From positions 35,609 to 99,608 of the forward strand of contig NZ_NCEQ01000009.1 of assembly GCF_002280785.1 (NCBI RefSeq): DNA of 64,000 bases. The letters are read 5' to 3'. This DNA comes from Brevundimonas subvibrioides. GTDB lineage: Bacteria > Pseudomonadota > Alphaproteobacteria > Caulobacterales > Caulobacteraceae. The notes beneath the pieces were generated by a model. That model made no database searches. It was not told the origin of the DNA and was given only the letters and a program-made list of their open reading frames with translations. The position numbers were made by a program, and so were the translations under genes. The number at the start of each line of letters is the position of its first letter. Position 1 is the first letter of the stretch. Below are positions 8,305-19,144 of the stretch, in pieces.

Positions 8305-9246
8305 ATGACAGGAATTGAGCTGTACGCGCCGAGGCTGGAGCGTCATCGACGCACCTGGAGCGTGGCCGCGGTGGTTCTCGCCGCAGTCTTCCTGATTGGC
8401 GGGCCGCTGATCGCGGTCCTGATCGCCAAGCTCACGGGGCTGAATTCCCGGATGGGGTGGTCCAGCGAGCTCTATCAGCTGGTCGCCTTCTTCGGCCTGA
8501 CGGCGGCGCTGCTGATCGCCTGGGTCGTCCTGTTCGAGCGGCGGCCGCTGTCGACCATCGGCTTCAACGGGCAGGGTCTGAACCGCTTCCTGCGCGGCTA
8601 TGCGATCGGGTTGGGTTTCCTGCTGGCGACGATCGGCGCGATCTGGGTTGCCGGCGGCTATCGCATCGAAAGCGGCGGCGTGTTCGCCAAGGCCGGCGCG
8701 GTCGCGGCGCTCCTGCCCATCGGCGCCCTGTTGCTGGGCTTTATCGTCCAGGGCTCGGCCGAGGAGATCGTGTTCCGGGGCTGGCTGATGCAGCTGATCG
8801 CCTCGCGCCACGGCCTGGTCATCGCCCTGATCGTCAACGCCGTCCTGTTCGGACTGGCCCATGCCGGCAACACGGACCCGACGCCGGAGCTGGCGCTGGG
8901 CGTCGTCAACATCGTCCTGTTCGGCACCTTCATCGGCCTCTATGCGGCGCGTGAGGGCTCGCTGTGGGGCGTGTGCGGCTGGCACGCGGCCTGGAACTGG
9001 TTGCTGGGTCTGGGTTTCGGGCTCGAGGTGTCGGGTCACGTCCTCGACGTCACCCCCCTGTTCGTCGACCTGACGGCGACCGCGGGCGCGCCCTGGTGGC
9101 TGACCGGCGCGACCTTCGGACCCGAGGCCAGCGTGGTGACAACCGCCATCCTGCTGGGGGCCAGCGTCTGGGTCTGCCTGCGCGGACCCTTCAAGGGCCA
9201 TGCGACGCCGGAACCGGTCGCGCGCGCCGAGGCGCCCGCGACCTGA
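8305..9246 (+). CDS. CPBP-family intramembrane metalloprotease (CAAX/Abi type)
   Basis: Integral membrane protein of the CPBP (Rce1/Abi) family. The 313 residues contain the three family motifs: EEIVFRGWLMQLI (motif 1, Glu-Glu-x3-Arg), FGLAHAGN (motif 2, F-x3-H) and HAAWNW (motif 3), surrounded by about eight hydrophobic helices. These Glu and His residues form the presumed active site. The N-terminal 30 residues are polar (LERHRRTWS). Start at ATG 8305 with GGAG eight bases upstream; an in-frame ATG at 8257 is possible. It follows the three membrane-protein genes after 130 bp and ends 3 bases from the convergent uvrA stop. Its substrate is unknown. Confidence 0.88.
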   Translation: MTGIELYAPRLERHRRTWSVAAVVLAAVFLIGGPLIAVLIAKLTGLNSRMGWSSELYQLVAFFGLTAALLIAWVVLFERRPLSTIGFNGQGLNRFLRGYAIGLGFLLATIGAIWVAGGYRIESGGVFAKAGAVAALLPIGALLLGFIVQGSAEEIVFRGWLMQLIASRHGLVIALIVNAVLFGLAHAGNTDPTPELALGVVNIVLFGTFIGLYAAREGSLWGVCGWHAAWNWLLGLGFGLEVSGHVLDVTPLFVDLTATAGAPWWLTGATFGPEASVVTTAILLGASVWVCLRGPFKGHATPEPVARAEAPAT

Positions 9247-9249
9247 TCC

Positions 9250-12186
<2,937 letters not shown>

Positions 12187-12277
12187 GCTGCCAGGAAACG
12201 GGGGCCGGGAATGCGGAGCGCCGGACGAGGGCCGGTGCGACAACGCTATATGGGAACTGATCCGGGGATATCAGCAA

Positions 12278-12292
12278 GAACAATATGAGAAC
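12278..12292 (-). promoter_or_regulatory. LexA-binding SOS box upstream of uvrA
   Basis: On the minus strand the sequence reads GTTC-TCATATT-GTTC, an exact match to the alphaproteobacterial LexA direct repeat GTTC-N7-GTTC. It lies 92 bp upstream of the uvrA start, in the right orientation and distance for LexA repression of the uvrA promoter. Confidence 0.8.
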
Positions 12293-12317
12293 ATCAAGGC
12301 GCTGCCGCCAGATGCTG

Positions 12318-12509
12318 TCACTCCAGCAGCGCGGCCCCGGTGTTCAGGGTGACGACGCAGGCGAAGTCGTCCCCACCGCCGGTCGAGCCGTCGTCCATGC
12401 CGGACAGATCCAGTCCACGATGGCCGTCGTCCGGAACCCGCGGTCGTCGGCCAGGACCGGGACTCGACGGCCGGATCAGGACGGTCGCGGCGAGGATGGG
12501 GCGGATCAA
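12318..12509 (-). CDS. possible small protein, unknown
   Basis: A 63-codon frame ([16 protein letters not shown] start, ending [13 protein letters not shown]) in the otherwise gene-free 370 bp between uvrA and the EAL gene. Third codon positions are strongly GC-biased, as in real genes here, and the C-terminal half ([18 protein letters not shown]) looks protein-like. There is no recognisable family, no good ribosome binding site, and it would end 26 bp before the uvrA SOS box. It could be a remnant or a chance frame; the rest of this gap shows only the SOS box. Confidence 0.3.
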   Translation of the reverse strand: MIRPILAATVLIRPSSPGPGRRPRVPDDGHRGLDLSGMDDGSTGGGDDFACVVTLNTGAALLE

Positions 12510-12560
12510 GGCGACCTCCGGATGGCGGCGGCCTGACCTGTCACGCTTCGCGGCGTTCCG

Positions 12561-14162
12561 TCAGCCCCAGCCGGAAACGGCGCCCACGCGTCGGACAGCG
12601 GCGGCCGGCTCGCCATAGGCCAGGACGGTGCGCGGTTCGGCTTCGGCCTTGCCGAACAGCCAGCCCTGCCCCTGGTCAACGCCGAGATCGCGCAGGATTT
12701 TCGCCACGTCCTCGCTCTCGATCATCTCGGCGATGGTCTCGACCTTCATCGAACGACAGAGCTCGACCAGATGGCCGATCATCGTCCGGGCGCGAGGGTC
12801 GGTCTGGATCCCCTCCACGAACCGTCCATCGATCTTGACCGTGTCGACCGAGAGGCCGCGCAGGTAGTCATAGGAGGCGGAACCCGCTCCGAAATCGTCG
12901 ATACAGACCCGGATGCCAGCCGAGCGCAGCGCGCCCAGTCGGCGGTTGGCGGACTCGATGTCCGCCAGGGCGGCGGACTCGGTCACTTCGACGATCAACC
13001 GGCGTCTCTCTTCGGGTCTGGACGCCGTCATCCGCAGGACGGCCTGCACATAGCGGTCGTCGGCCAGGGAGGCCCCGGAGACATTGACGGCGAACTTCAT
13101 AAGACCGGCGCCGGGTCGCCGGAGCCGGCTGAGAGCCTTTTCCGCCACCGCGATGTCGAAGGCGTTGATCAGGGCGAGTTCTTCCGCCATCCGGATCGTG
13201 TCGGCCGGCCCGGCCGAATCCTTGAACCGCGCCAGCGCCTCGAAATGATGGACCGCGCCGGTCTTCAGGTCGACGATCGGCTGGTAGTGAAGATCGAAAC
13301 TGCGATCGCGCGCCATGGCCCTGAAGGCGTCGGCATCCTTGAGCGTGCGGGACATGGACGCGGTGAACGACAGCCCGGGCCCGCCCGCACCGTCGTTCAG
13401 GCAGCCTTCGACGGCGAAGCGCAGCGCCCGGAGGGTGTTCAGGGTATTGCCGGCGGTCTCCGTGCCCACTTCCGTCGCGGCGACATCGAGCGTCAGGCCC
13501 TCGCTGAGGCCCAGTTCACGCATCTCCCCGGCGATGTCATGGGCGATCGTGCGGTCGCGCAACATGGCGAAACGCTCCGGGCCGAGTTTGCCGGCGCTGG
13601 CTCCGTCGATCGAAGCCGCCTGTAGCGCGGCCTCGACCCTCGCCGTCAGGCGTTGGCCCGCTTCGCCCAGGCCTTCGGCCGCCGCGAGACCGACGACATC
13701 GACGAAGGCGACCGTCATGTCCGCCGAGGCGTCCGGCGCCGTCAGCAGATCGCGGGCGCGATCCAGGAAGGCGCCCGGCGTCAGCGCCGGACGGGCGTGA
13801 GGATCGTGGAGCGCATAGGCCGGGCCCTCCCAGGTCACCGAGATCGAGATGTTCGGGGCGAGGTCCGGCAGCCCGAAAAGCCGCAATGTCGCCCGGCGCA
13901 CGCGGTCCTCTCCGGACCGAAAGAGCACTTCGACCGGGGCGGATCGCGAGCCGGCGGCAAGATCGGCCACGACCCGCTCGAGGAGCTTGGCGCTGGCCTT
14001 GCCGATGCCGTCGAAAATAGAGCTGCCGATAAGGGATTCCGCCGACGTCTGAGCCGAGGGGCCGGATCCCAGCCCGAACGCGATCCGGCCGTCTCTCCCG
14101 ATCTCCAGCAGGAGGTCCGACGAGGCGAAGGCCAGACCCAGAAGGCGATTGCGGATGGACAT
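12561..14162 (-). CDS. EAL-domain protein with degenerate GGDEF-like middle
   Basis: Probable cyclic-di-GMP phosphodiesterase or c-di-GMP receptor, 533 residues. Residues 1-110 look PAS-like; about 125-260 resemble a worn GGDEF domain (MTVAFVDVVGLAAAEG; the GGDEF signature replaced by GPERF). The EAL domain spans about 290-520 with FEALARF (near 308), FAVNVSGASL (Asn), EVTESAALAD (Glu), CIDDFGAGSASYDYL (Asp-Asp), VKIDGRF (Lys), ETIAEMIE (Glu) and DQGQGWLFG (Gln). The metal and catalytic residues are therefore largely kept and hydrolysis is plausible. It lies downstream of the flagellar genes on the same strand (75-bp gap), suggesting a role in motility or polar development. Confidence 0.88.
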   Translation of the reverse strand: MSIRNRLLGLAFASSDLLLEIGRDGRIAFGLGSGPSAQTSAESLIGSSIFDGIGKASAKLLERVVADLAAGSRSAPVEVLFRSGEDRVRRATLRLFGLPDLAPNISISVTWEGPAYALHDPHARPALTPGAFLDRARDLLTAPDASADMTVAFVDVVGLAAAEGLGEAGQRLTARVEAALQAASIDGASAGKLGPERFAMLRDRTIAHDIAGEMRELGLSEGLTLDVAATEVGTETAGNTLNTLRALRFAVEGCLNDGAGGPGLSFTASMSRTLKDADAFRAMARDRSFDLHYQPIVDLKTGAVHHFEALARFKDSAGPADTIRMAEELALINAFDIAVAEKALSRLRRPGAGLMKFAVNVSGASLADDRYVQAVLRMTASRPEERRRLIVEVTESAALADIESANRRLGALRSAGIRVCIDDFGAGSASYDYLRGLSVDTVKIDGRFVEGIQTDPRARTMIGHLVELCRSMKVETIAEMIESEDVAKILRDLGVDQGQGWLFGKAEAEPRTVLAYGEPAAAVRRVGAVSGWG

Positions 14163-14236
14163 CAGCCCATACTGCCGCCAACCCGTTAAACTTGGCCTCA
14201 GACTTGTCGTTAACGCGCCGGCTCAGGCCAGGCGGT

Positions 14237-14677
14237 TCAGGCCGTGCGGTTCAGGGTGACGGCGCGGCTGTCGCCGCCGTTGGCCTTGCCGGAGGCGCCG
14301 TAGCCGGTTCCCATGGCGCGCGCGCCTGCGACCTCCTCGGCGATGGTGCGGACCAGGCCTTCCGAGATCGTGCGCGCCGCCTCGACCGTGCGGCCGTGGA
14401 TGGCGAGCACCGCCTCGAACGCCTCGGTCGCCTTGATCAGGGCCATGCGTTCGCTCGCCGGAGCGGCGGCCAGGATCGCCTTGTTGGCCTTGAGGTGCCC
14501 GGATTCCTTGCGATACTGGTTGGCCAGCTCCTGGGTCTCGGCCAGGCCTGCCGTGACATCGGCCGCGCGACGGGTGGCGAAGGCGTCGGTCTCCTGCTCG
14601 AGCCGGGCGGTCAGTCGGTCGGTCAGCGCCGTGAGTCTGCGCAGATAGGCCGTGGCGGTGGTCGGATCGTGGCTCAT
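14237..14677 (-). CDS. FlgN-like flagellar protein (FlbY type)
   Basis: A 146-residue, largely alpha-helical protein (LTALTDRLTARLEQETDAFA..., then heptad-like helices to about 115) with a glycine-rich tail, the shape of the FlgN/FlbY flagellar chaperone and assembly proteins. FlgN proteins escort hook-associated proteins to the export apparatus. It is third in the flgI-flgJ-like-this operon, its ATG overlapping the preceding stop (14674-14677), and caulobacters carry an equivalent gene beside flgI. The family assignment rests on helical character plus context, so the role is likely rather than proven. Confidence 0.7.
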   Translation of the reverse strand: MSHDPTTATAYLRRLTALTDRLTARLEQETDAFATRRAADVTAGLAETQELANQYRKESGHLKANKAILAAAPASERMALIKATEAFEAVLAIHGRTVEAARTISEGLVRTIAEEVAGARAMGTGYGASGKANGGDSRAVTLNRTA

Positions 14678-14997
14678 GCGACCGCTCCGGGCTGGGCCTG
14701 GGTCTGTTCGGTCTGCATGCGGATCATCTCGGACACGACGGTGTCTGCCAAGCCGATGCCTCCGGCGCGGACGGTCTGTTTGGCCATTTCGTCGATCATG
14801 AAGCTGCGCCAGGTGCCCTCGGCCTCGCCGCCGCCGAACGGGCCATTGGTGTCGATACCCTCGAACATCGGCTTGAGCATCTGCGACAGGAAGGAGGCCT
14901 CGAACTTCTCCGCCGTCTCGCGCATGCGCGGCGTTTCGGCGGTCGGTGCGGGCATTGGCGAGGTCAGCAGGGAGGGGGAGACGGCCAGGTCGCTCAT
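14674..14997 (-). CDS. FlgJ-like rod-binding protein (CheL type)
   Basis: The 107-residue product matches the N-terminal rod-binding domain of FlgJ only, without the muramidase domain, as in other alphaproteobacteria. Typical features are the helix RETAEKFEASFLSQMLKPMFEG (about 26-47), a GGGEAEGTWRSFMIDEMAKQ segment and GGIGLADTVVSEMIRMQ. It should help rod assembly through the peptidoglycan. The ATG overlaps the TAA of flgI by one base (TAATG), and its own stop overlaps the next gene's start, so the three are translationally coupled. Confidence 0.88.
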   Translation of the reverse strand: MSDLAVSPSLLTSPMPAPTAETPRMRETAEKFEASFLSQMLKPMFEGIDTNGPFGGGEAEGTWRSFMIDEMAKQTVRAGGIGLADTVVSEMIRMQTEQTQAQPGAVA

Positions 14998-16103
14998 TAC
15001 AGAACCTCGATGTCGGCCTGCAGGGCGCCCGCCGCCTTGATGGCCTGAAGGATGGAGATCATGTCGCGGGGCGAGACGCCGAGCGCGTTCAGCCCGTTGA
15101 CCAGGGTCGACAGCGAGGTCGCGCCGTTCACCAGCCGGATCTCGCGGCCCAGTTCTTCCTCGACCGTGACATCGGACTGCGGGACGACCGTGGTCTGGCC
15201 CTGACTGAACGGCGCCGGCTGGCTGACCTGCGGGTTTTCCTGGACCGAGATGGTCAGGTTGCCCTGGGCGATGGCGACGGTGGAGATGCGGACGTTCTCG
15301 CCCATGACGATCACGCCGTTGACCTCGTCGATGATCACCCGGGCCGGGGTGTCGACCGCGACCGGCATGTTCTCGACGCGGCTGATGAAGGCGGCCATGC
15401 CGAGTTGGGCGGGCGCACGCAGGGCGACGACGGAGCCATTCTCGGCCAGGGCGGTCGAAGGGTAGGTGGCGTTGATGGCGGCGGCCACCCGCTGGGCCGT
15501 CGTGAAGTCGGGATTGCGCAGGGTCAGGCGCACTTCGGTGAGACTGTCGAGCTGGAAGCCGGTTTCGCGTTCGACCGTGGCGCCCGAGGCAATGCGGCCG
15601 GCGGTCGGCACGCCACGCGTCACCGACGAGCCCGAACCGCCCGAGCCCGACACGGAACCGGTCTGCACCGAGCCCTGACCCACGGCATAGACCTGGCTGT
15701 CGGCGCCCTGGAGGCTGGTGACCAGCAGCGTGCCGCCGAGCAGGCTCTTGGCGTCACACAGGCTGGAGACCGAGATGTCGACCCGCGAGCCGGGCGTGGC
15801 GAAGGGCGGCAGTTCGGCCGTCACCATGACGGCGGCCAGGTTCTTGGAGTTGGCGTTCGTCCCGCGAATATTGACGCCAAGGCGCTCGGTCATGCCTTCC
15901 AGCGACTGGCGGGTGAAGGGGCAGTTGCGCAGGCTGTCGCCCGTGCCGTTCAGGCCGACGACGAGTCCGTAGCCGACCAGCTGGTTGGTCCGGACGCCCT
16001 CGATCGAGGCGATGTCCTTGATCCGCGACTGGGCCGACACCGGGGCGGCCATCACGGCGCCGAGGGCGAGGGGGATCAGGAAGGCGGTGAGAAACTTTTG
16101 CAC
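14997..16103 (-). CDS. flgI: flagellar P-ring protein FlgI
   Basis: Periplasmic P-ring subunit of the basal body, assembled around the rod in the peptidoglycan. The 368 residues start with a Sec signal (QKFLTAFLIPLALGAVMAAPVSAQS, cleavage likely after AQ), then the family hallmark SRIKDIASIEGVRTNQLVGYGLVVGLNGTGDS. Later motifs are SLQGADSQVYAVGQGSV and GRIASGATVERE. The start is the GTG at 16103, preceded by GGAAAG; the frame is open for 44 more codons but these lack a signal. It heads the flgI-flgJ-like-flgN-like operon behind a sigma-54 type promoter and is divergent from fliX. Confidence 0.95.
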   Translation of the reverse strand: MQKFLTAFLIPLALGAVMAAPVSAQSRIKDIASIEGVRTNQLVGYGLVVGLNGTGDSLRNCPFTRQSLEGMTERLGVNIRGTNANSKNLAAVMVTAELPPFATPGSRVDISVSSLCDAKSLLGGTLLVTSLQGADSQVYAVGQGSVQTGSVSGSGGSGSSVTRGVPTAGRIASGATVERETGFQLDSLTEVRLTLRNPDFTTAQRVAAAINATYPSTALAENGSVVALRAPAQLGMAAFISRVENMPVAVDTPARVIIDEVNGVIVMGENVRISTVAIAQGNLTISVQENPQVSQPAPFSQGQTTVVPQSDVTVEEELGREIRLVNGATSLSTLVNGLNALGVSPRDMISILQAIKAAGALQADIEVL

Positions 16104-16138
16104 TGGCCGGCTTTCCACGAGGGTTCGGGGACAGGCGT

Positions 16139-16154
16139 TGCGAAGATCGTGCCG
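16139..16154 (-). promoter_or_regulatory. sigma-54 (RpoN) promoter of the flgI operon
   Basis: The minus strand reads CGGCACGATCTTCGCA, close to the consensus TGGCACG-N4-TTGCA, with the essential GG and GC spaced exactly (GG-N10-GC). Transcription would start near 16128, about 25 bases before the flgI GTG. Late flagellar operons of Caulobacter use sigma-54 promoters. Confidence 0.75.
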
Positions 16155-16207
16155 CGAAGGAAACCGTTTTAAATCAACGAATCGATCTGGCCGACGCCCG
16201 CCTCGCC

Positions 16208-16227
16208 CGGCAAATCCTGCCTTGCCG
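16208..16227. promoter_or_regulatory. inverted repeat, candidate FlbD enhancer site
   Basis: CGGCAA-N8-TTGCCG centred near 16218, about 90 bases upstream of the inferred flgI transcription start. That is the distance at which FlbD enhancer (ftr) elements lie in Caulobacter sigma-54 flagellar promoters, and it also overlaps the fliX promoter region. The identity as an FlbD site is inferred from position and symmetry. Confidence 0.5.
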
Positions 16228-16234
16228 TTAACCA
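16228..16234 (+). promoter_or_regulatory. CtrA half-site-like TTAACCA before fliX
   Basis: TTAACCA matches 7 of 8 bases of the Caulobacter CtrA half-site TTAACCAT and lies 52 bp before the fliX ATG, directly beside the inverted repeat. fliX is an early flagellar gene under CtrA control in Caulobacter; no second TTAA is seen at the right spacing. Confidence 0.35.
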
Positions 16235-16285
16235 AACAGTGACGGTCGCCCGACGATGGTGCGGAATGTCCCGGAGTCTCCGCTC

Positions 16286-16711
16286 ATGAAGGTCAACGGC
16301 CCGTCCGGCGCCGCCCCAACCGGCGGCCAGCGTCCGGTGCGCTCGGCCGGCGGCTTTTCCATGCCCCAGGCGTCAGGCGCGGCCCCGGCCAGTGCGTCGC
16401 AGGCGGCGGCTCCGGCGTCCGCGGTCGCCGATCTCTCGGCCCTGATGGCGCTTCAGGGCGTCGAAACCGCGACGGAGCGCCGTCGTCGCGCCATCCGTCG
16501 CGGCGGGACCCTGCTGGACCGTCTGGACGAGTTGAAGATCGCCATGCTGTCGGGTGAGGCCGGGGAAGGCGCGCTCGAACGCCTGGGCCGGACCCTGCGC
16601 GAGGAACGTCCGGAGGACGAGGACGCGGGCCTGACAGGCCTGCTCGAACAGATCGACCTGCGGGCTGCCGTTGAGCTGGCCAAGGCCGAAGTTCGCCGCA
16701 ACGCAGCATAA
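16286..16711 (+). CDS. fliX: flagellar assembly regulator FliX
   Basis: FliX couples early basal-body assembly to activation of the sigma-54 regulator FlbD in caulobacters. The 141 residues start MKVNGPSGAAP, with a flexible Ala/Pro/Gly-rich N-terminal third, followed by the conserved helical part ALMALQGVETATERRRRAIR, RGGTLLDRLDELKIAMLSGE and a LLEQIDLRAAVELAK tail. Length agrees with Caulobacter FliX (about 140). ATG 16286 is chosen over an in-frame GTG at 16256 because it has GGAG upstream and the family N-terminus. Divergent from flgI; the shared 180-bp region holds the sigma-54 promoter, an inverted repeat and a CtrA-like half site. Confidence 0.93.
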   Translation: MKVNGPSGAAPTGGQRPVRSAGGFSMPQASGAAPASASQAAAPASAVADLSALMALQGVETATERRRRAIRRGGTLLDRLDELKIAMLSGEAGEGALERLGRTLREERPEDEDAGLTGLLEQIDLRAAVELAKAEVRRNAA

Positions 16712-16891
16712 GTGCTGGAAAACCGGCCTTATTCCCCTGTTCGCGGCCTAAGTGAGGACGAAATGTCACGGTCCCGGTTGCAACGAGGCTTCTCCGCGAT
16801 CACGGACGCGCGAACCCGGTTGCCGCGACTCTCCGGCCTGCCTATACGCCGTCGTGCGCCATGGGGGGCGTTGTCCTAGAGTGTGAGTGCG

Positions 16892-17329
16892 ATGATGACC
16901 GCATTGGCCTCGATCGTGTCTGACGAACCGGTCGCCTACCGACCTTCCGACGACGAGCCGTTCATGAATGAACGTCAGCTCGCCTATTTCAAGCACAAGC
17001 TCATGGCGTGGCGGGATGACATCCTGCGCGAATCCAAGGGCACCGTGGTCAACCTGAAGGCCGAGACGGAGAACCATCCGGATCTGCTGGATCGGGCGTC
17101 TTCGGCGTCGGACCGCGCGCTGGAGCTGCGCACGCGCGACCGACAGCGCAAGCTGATCTCCAAGATCGAGGACGCCCTGCGTCGGATCGAGGACGGCTCC
17201 TACGGCTATTGCGAGGACACGGGCGAACCGATCGGCCTCGGGCGGCTGGAAGCCCGTCCGACCGCGACCATGTCCGTCGAAGCCCAGGAACGCCACGAGC
17301 GCCGCGAGCGGGTCCACAGGGACGATTGA
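16892..17329 (+). CDS. dksA: RNA polymerase-binding transcription factor DksA
   Basis: Secondary-channel RNA polymerase regulator working with ppGpp. The 145 residues have DEPFMNERQLAYFKHKLMAW, a coiled-coil HPDLLDRASSASDRALELRTRD (the Asp-x2-Asp...Ala-Ser tip), and the C-terminal zinc-finger-like region GYCEDTGEPIGLGRLEARP. Only one of the four zinc cysteines of E. coli DksA is present, as is common in alphaproteobacterial DksA. Start: ATG at 16892; a GTG three codons upstream is also open. The 180 bp between fliX and this gene show no other gene. Confidence 0.94.
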   Translation: MMTALASIVSDEPVAYRPSDDEPFMNERQLAYFKHKLMAWRDDILRESKGTVVNLKAETENHPDLLDRASSASDRALELRTRDRQRKLISKIEDALRRIEDGSYGYCEDTGEPIGLGRLEARPTATMSVEAQERHERRERVHRDD

Positions 17330-17336
17330 AACCGTC

Positions 17337-17519
17337 TTCCTTCTCCCCTTGCGGGAGAAGGTGGCTGAGCGAAGCGAAGTCGGATGAGGGGTCGCGCTGG
17401 CCTCACCGATCGTCCGTGCCGGCAGACCCGGCCGCCGGTGTCACCCCTCACCCGATCGCGCCAGAACGACGGCTTCGCCGCCGTGCGCGAGCTCCCTCTC
17501 CCGCAAGGGGGAGAGGGAA
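17337..17519. repeat. intergenic inverted-repeat element
   Basis: The 197-bp gap between dksA and dnaB is filled by nested inverted repeats. The outer arms read CTTCTCCCCTTGCGGGAGAA (17340-17359) and, inverted, CTCTCCCGCAAGGGGGAGAG (17496-17515); the inner arms are GGATGAGGGGT and ACCCCTCACCC-like. A phrase of the type GAGCGAAGCGAAGTCGGATGAGG occurs widely between alphaproteobacterial genes. It could fold as a bidirectional terminator for the convergent dksA and dnaB transcripts. No gene is visible. Confidence 0.65.
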
Positions 17520-17526
17520 CGAACAC

Positions 17527-19023
17527 CTACTCCGGGATGTCGCTGAAGTTGCCGTAGCCGCTGCGGGCCAGGTTGCCGAAGCGGGTGGTGTCGGCGTCGA
17601 AGCTCAGTTTCACGATGCCGATCGGGCCGTGGCGCTGCTTGCCGATGACGACCTCCGCCTGGTGTTCCAGAAGGTCCATGTCCTCCTGCCATTTCAGGTG
17701 CTCTTCCGTGCCTTCGCGCGGCTCGGTGCGGCCCAGGTAGTAGCTTTCGCGATAGACGAACATCACGCAGTCGGCGTCCTGCTCGATCGAGCCCGACTCG
17801 CGCAGGTCGGACAGCTGCGGCCGCTTGTCCTCGCGGTTCTCGACCTGACGCGACAGCTGCGAAAGGGCGATGATCGGCAGGTTCAGCTCCTTGGCGAGGG
17901 CCTTCAGGCCGCCGGTGATCTCGGACACCTCCTGCACCCGGTTCTTCTGCGCATTGCCGTCGCCGACGGTGATGAGCTGGAGGTAGTCGACGATGATCAG
18001 GTCGAGGCCCTGTTCCATCCGCTTCAGGCGGCGCGCGCGGGCGGCGAGCTTGGAGATGGCCAGGCCGCCGGTGGCGTCGATATAGAGGGGGCTTTCGCCG
18101 ATCTCGATGGCGGCGTCGCGCACCTTGCCGAAGTCGGAGGCGTCGATCTCGCCCTTGCGCAGGCGGTCGGAGGACACGCCGGAGGCGTCGGCCAGGATCC
18201 GCATGGCCAGCTGTTCGGCGCTCATTTCCAGCGAGAAGAAGGCGACCACGCCGCCGGAGACGGTCTTGCGGCCGTCCGGCGTCGGCTCCCAGCGGTAGTT
18301 GCGGGCCACGTTGAAGGCGATGTTGGTCGCCAGGGCCGTCTTGCCCATTGACGGACGGCCCGCGAGGATCAGCAGGTCGGACGGGTGCATGCCGCCGAGC
18401 TTCGAATCCAGATCGTCGAGGTGGGTCGCCAGACCGGCCAGCTTGCCGTCGCGCTGATAGGCCTCGCCCGCCATCTGGACGGCGCCGGCGAGGGCGGTCG
18501 AGAAGCTGACGAAGCCGGACGAGGGCGCCCCGGTCTCGGCCAGGGAATACAGGGTCAGTTCCGCCTGCTCGATCTGGTCGATGGCGGCGGTCTCGGGGTT
18601 GGGGGCGTCCCTGACGATGTCGCCGCCGACGCGGATCAGGTCGCGGCGCAGGGCCAGATCATAGACCACACGGGCATAGTCCGGCGCGTTGGCGCCGAGG
18701 GGGGCGCGGTCCATCAGGTCGGCCAGATAGCGCAGGCCGCCGAACTCGGCGAAGGCCGGGTCCTGTTTGAACCGTTCCATCAGGATGGTCGGCTCGGCCA
18801 GCATGCCCTGGCGGATATGGTCCTCGATCGCGTCGTAGAGCCGCTGGTGGAAGGGCTCGTAGAAGTGCTGGCCGCGGAGGCGATCGCTGAGCCGCTCGAA
18901 GATGGCGTTGTCGAACATCAGGGCGCCCAGCAGCGCCTGTTCGGCCTCGAGGTTATGAGGCAGCGACGGAATCGCGACGGCCCCGAATGAATCGGAGGGG
19001 GCAAAGGGAGAGAAAGCGTTCAT
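17527..19023 (-). CDS. dnaB: replicative DNA helicase DnaB
   Basis: Hexameric 5'-3' helicase at the replication fork. The 498 residues have the N-terminal helical domain (LPHNLEAEQALLGALMFDNAIFE, about 17-39) and the RecA-like domain with Walker A LAGRPSMGKTALATN (about 212-226), FSLEMSAEQLAMR (motif H1a/H2 region), DLIIVDYLQLI (Walker B) and IALSQLSRQVENR (H3). Start placed at ATG 19023 (MNAFSPFAPSD); eight more codons upstream from a GTG are open. Length is typical (about 500). Downstream neighbours usual in alphaproteobacteria (alr, radA) are not here; dksA lies there instead. Confidence 0.97.
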   Translation of the reverse strand: MNAFSPFAPSDSFGAVAIPSLPHNLEAEQALLGALMFDNAIFERLSDRLRGQHFYEPFHQRLYDAIEDHIRQGMLAEPTILMERFKQDPAFAEFGGLRYLADLMDRAPLGANAPDYARVVYDLALRRDLIRVGGDIVRDAPNPETAAIDQIEQAELTLYSLAETGAPSSGFVSFSTALAGAVQMAGEAYQRDGKLAGLATHLDDLDSKLGGMHPSDLLILAGRPSMGKTALATNIAFNVARNYRWEPTPDGRKTVSGGVVAFFSLEMSAEQLAMRILADASGVSSDRLRKGEIDASDFGKVRDAAIEIGESPLYIDATGGLAISKLAARARRLKRMEQGLDLIIVDYLQLITVGDGNAQKNRVQEVSEITGGLKALAKELNLPIIALSQLSRQVENREDKRPQLSDLRESGSIEQDADCVMFVYRESYYLGRTEPREGTEEHLKWQEDMDLLEHQAEVVIGKQRHGPIGIVKLSFDADTTRFGNLARSGYGNFSDIPE

Positions 19024-19144
19024 CGGGTTAACGCTTACCCGTCCCACGCTCCTGCGACAGGCCCGGACGCACCCGTCAACGGGGATGGAATCAGTCGGTC
19101 TGTGGACCGCTGAAAAATCCCTAGGCGGATCAGTTCCGGCGCCG

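Noticed and set aside
7294..9201. Long minus-strand open frame (635 codons) antisense to the third membrane gene and the CPBP gene
   Set aside because: Full of Gln/Arg/His/Asp-rich low-complexity sequence typical of antisense frames in GC-rich DNA; the plus-strand genes have family motifs.
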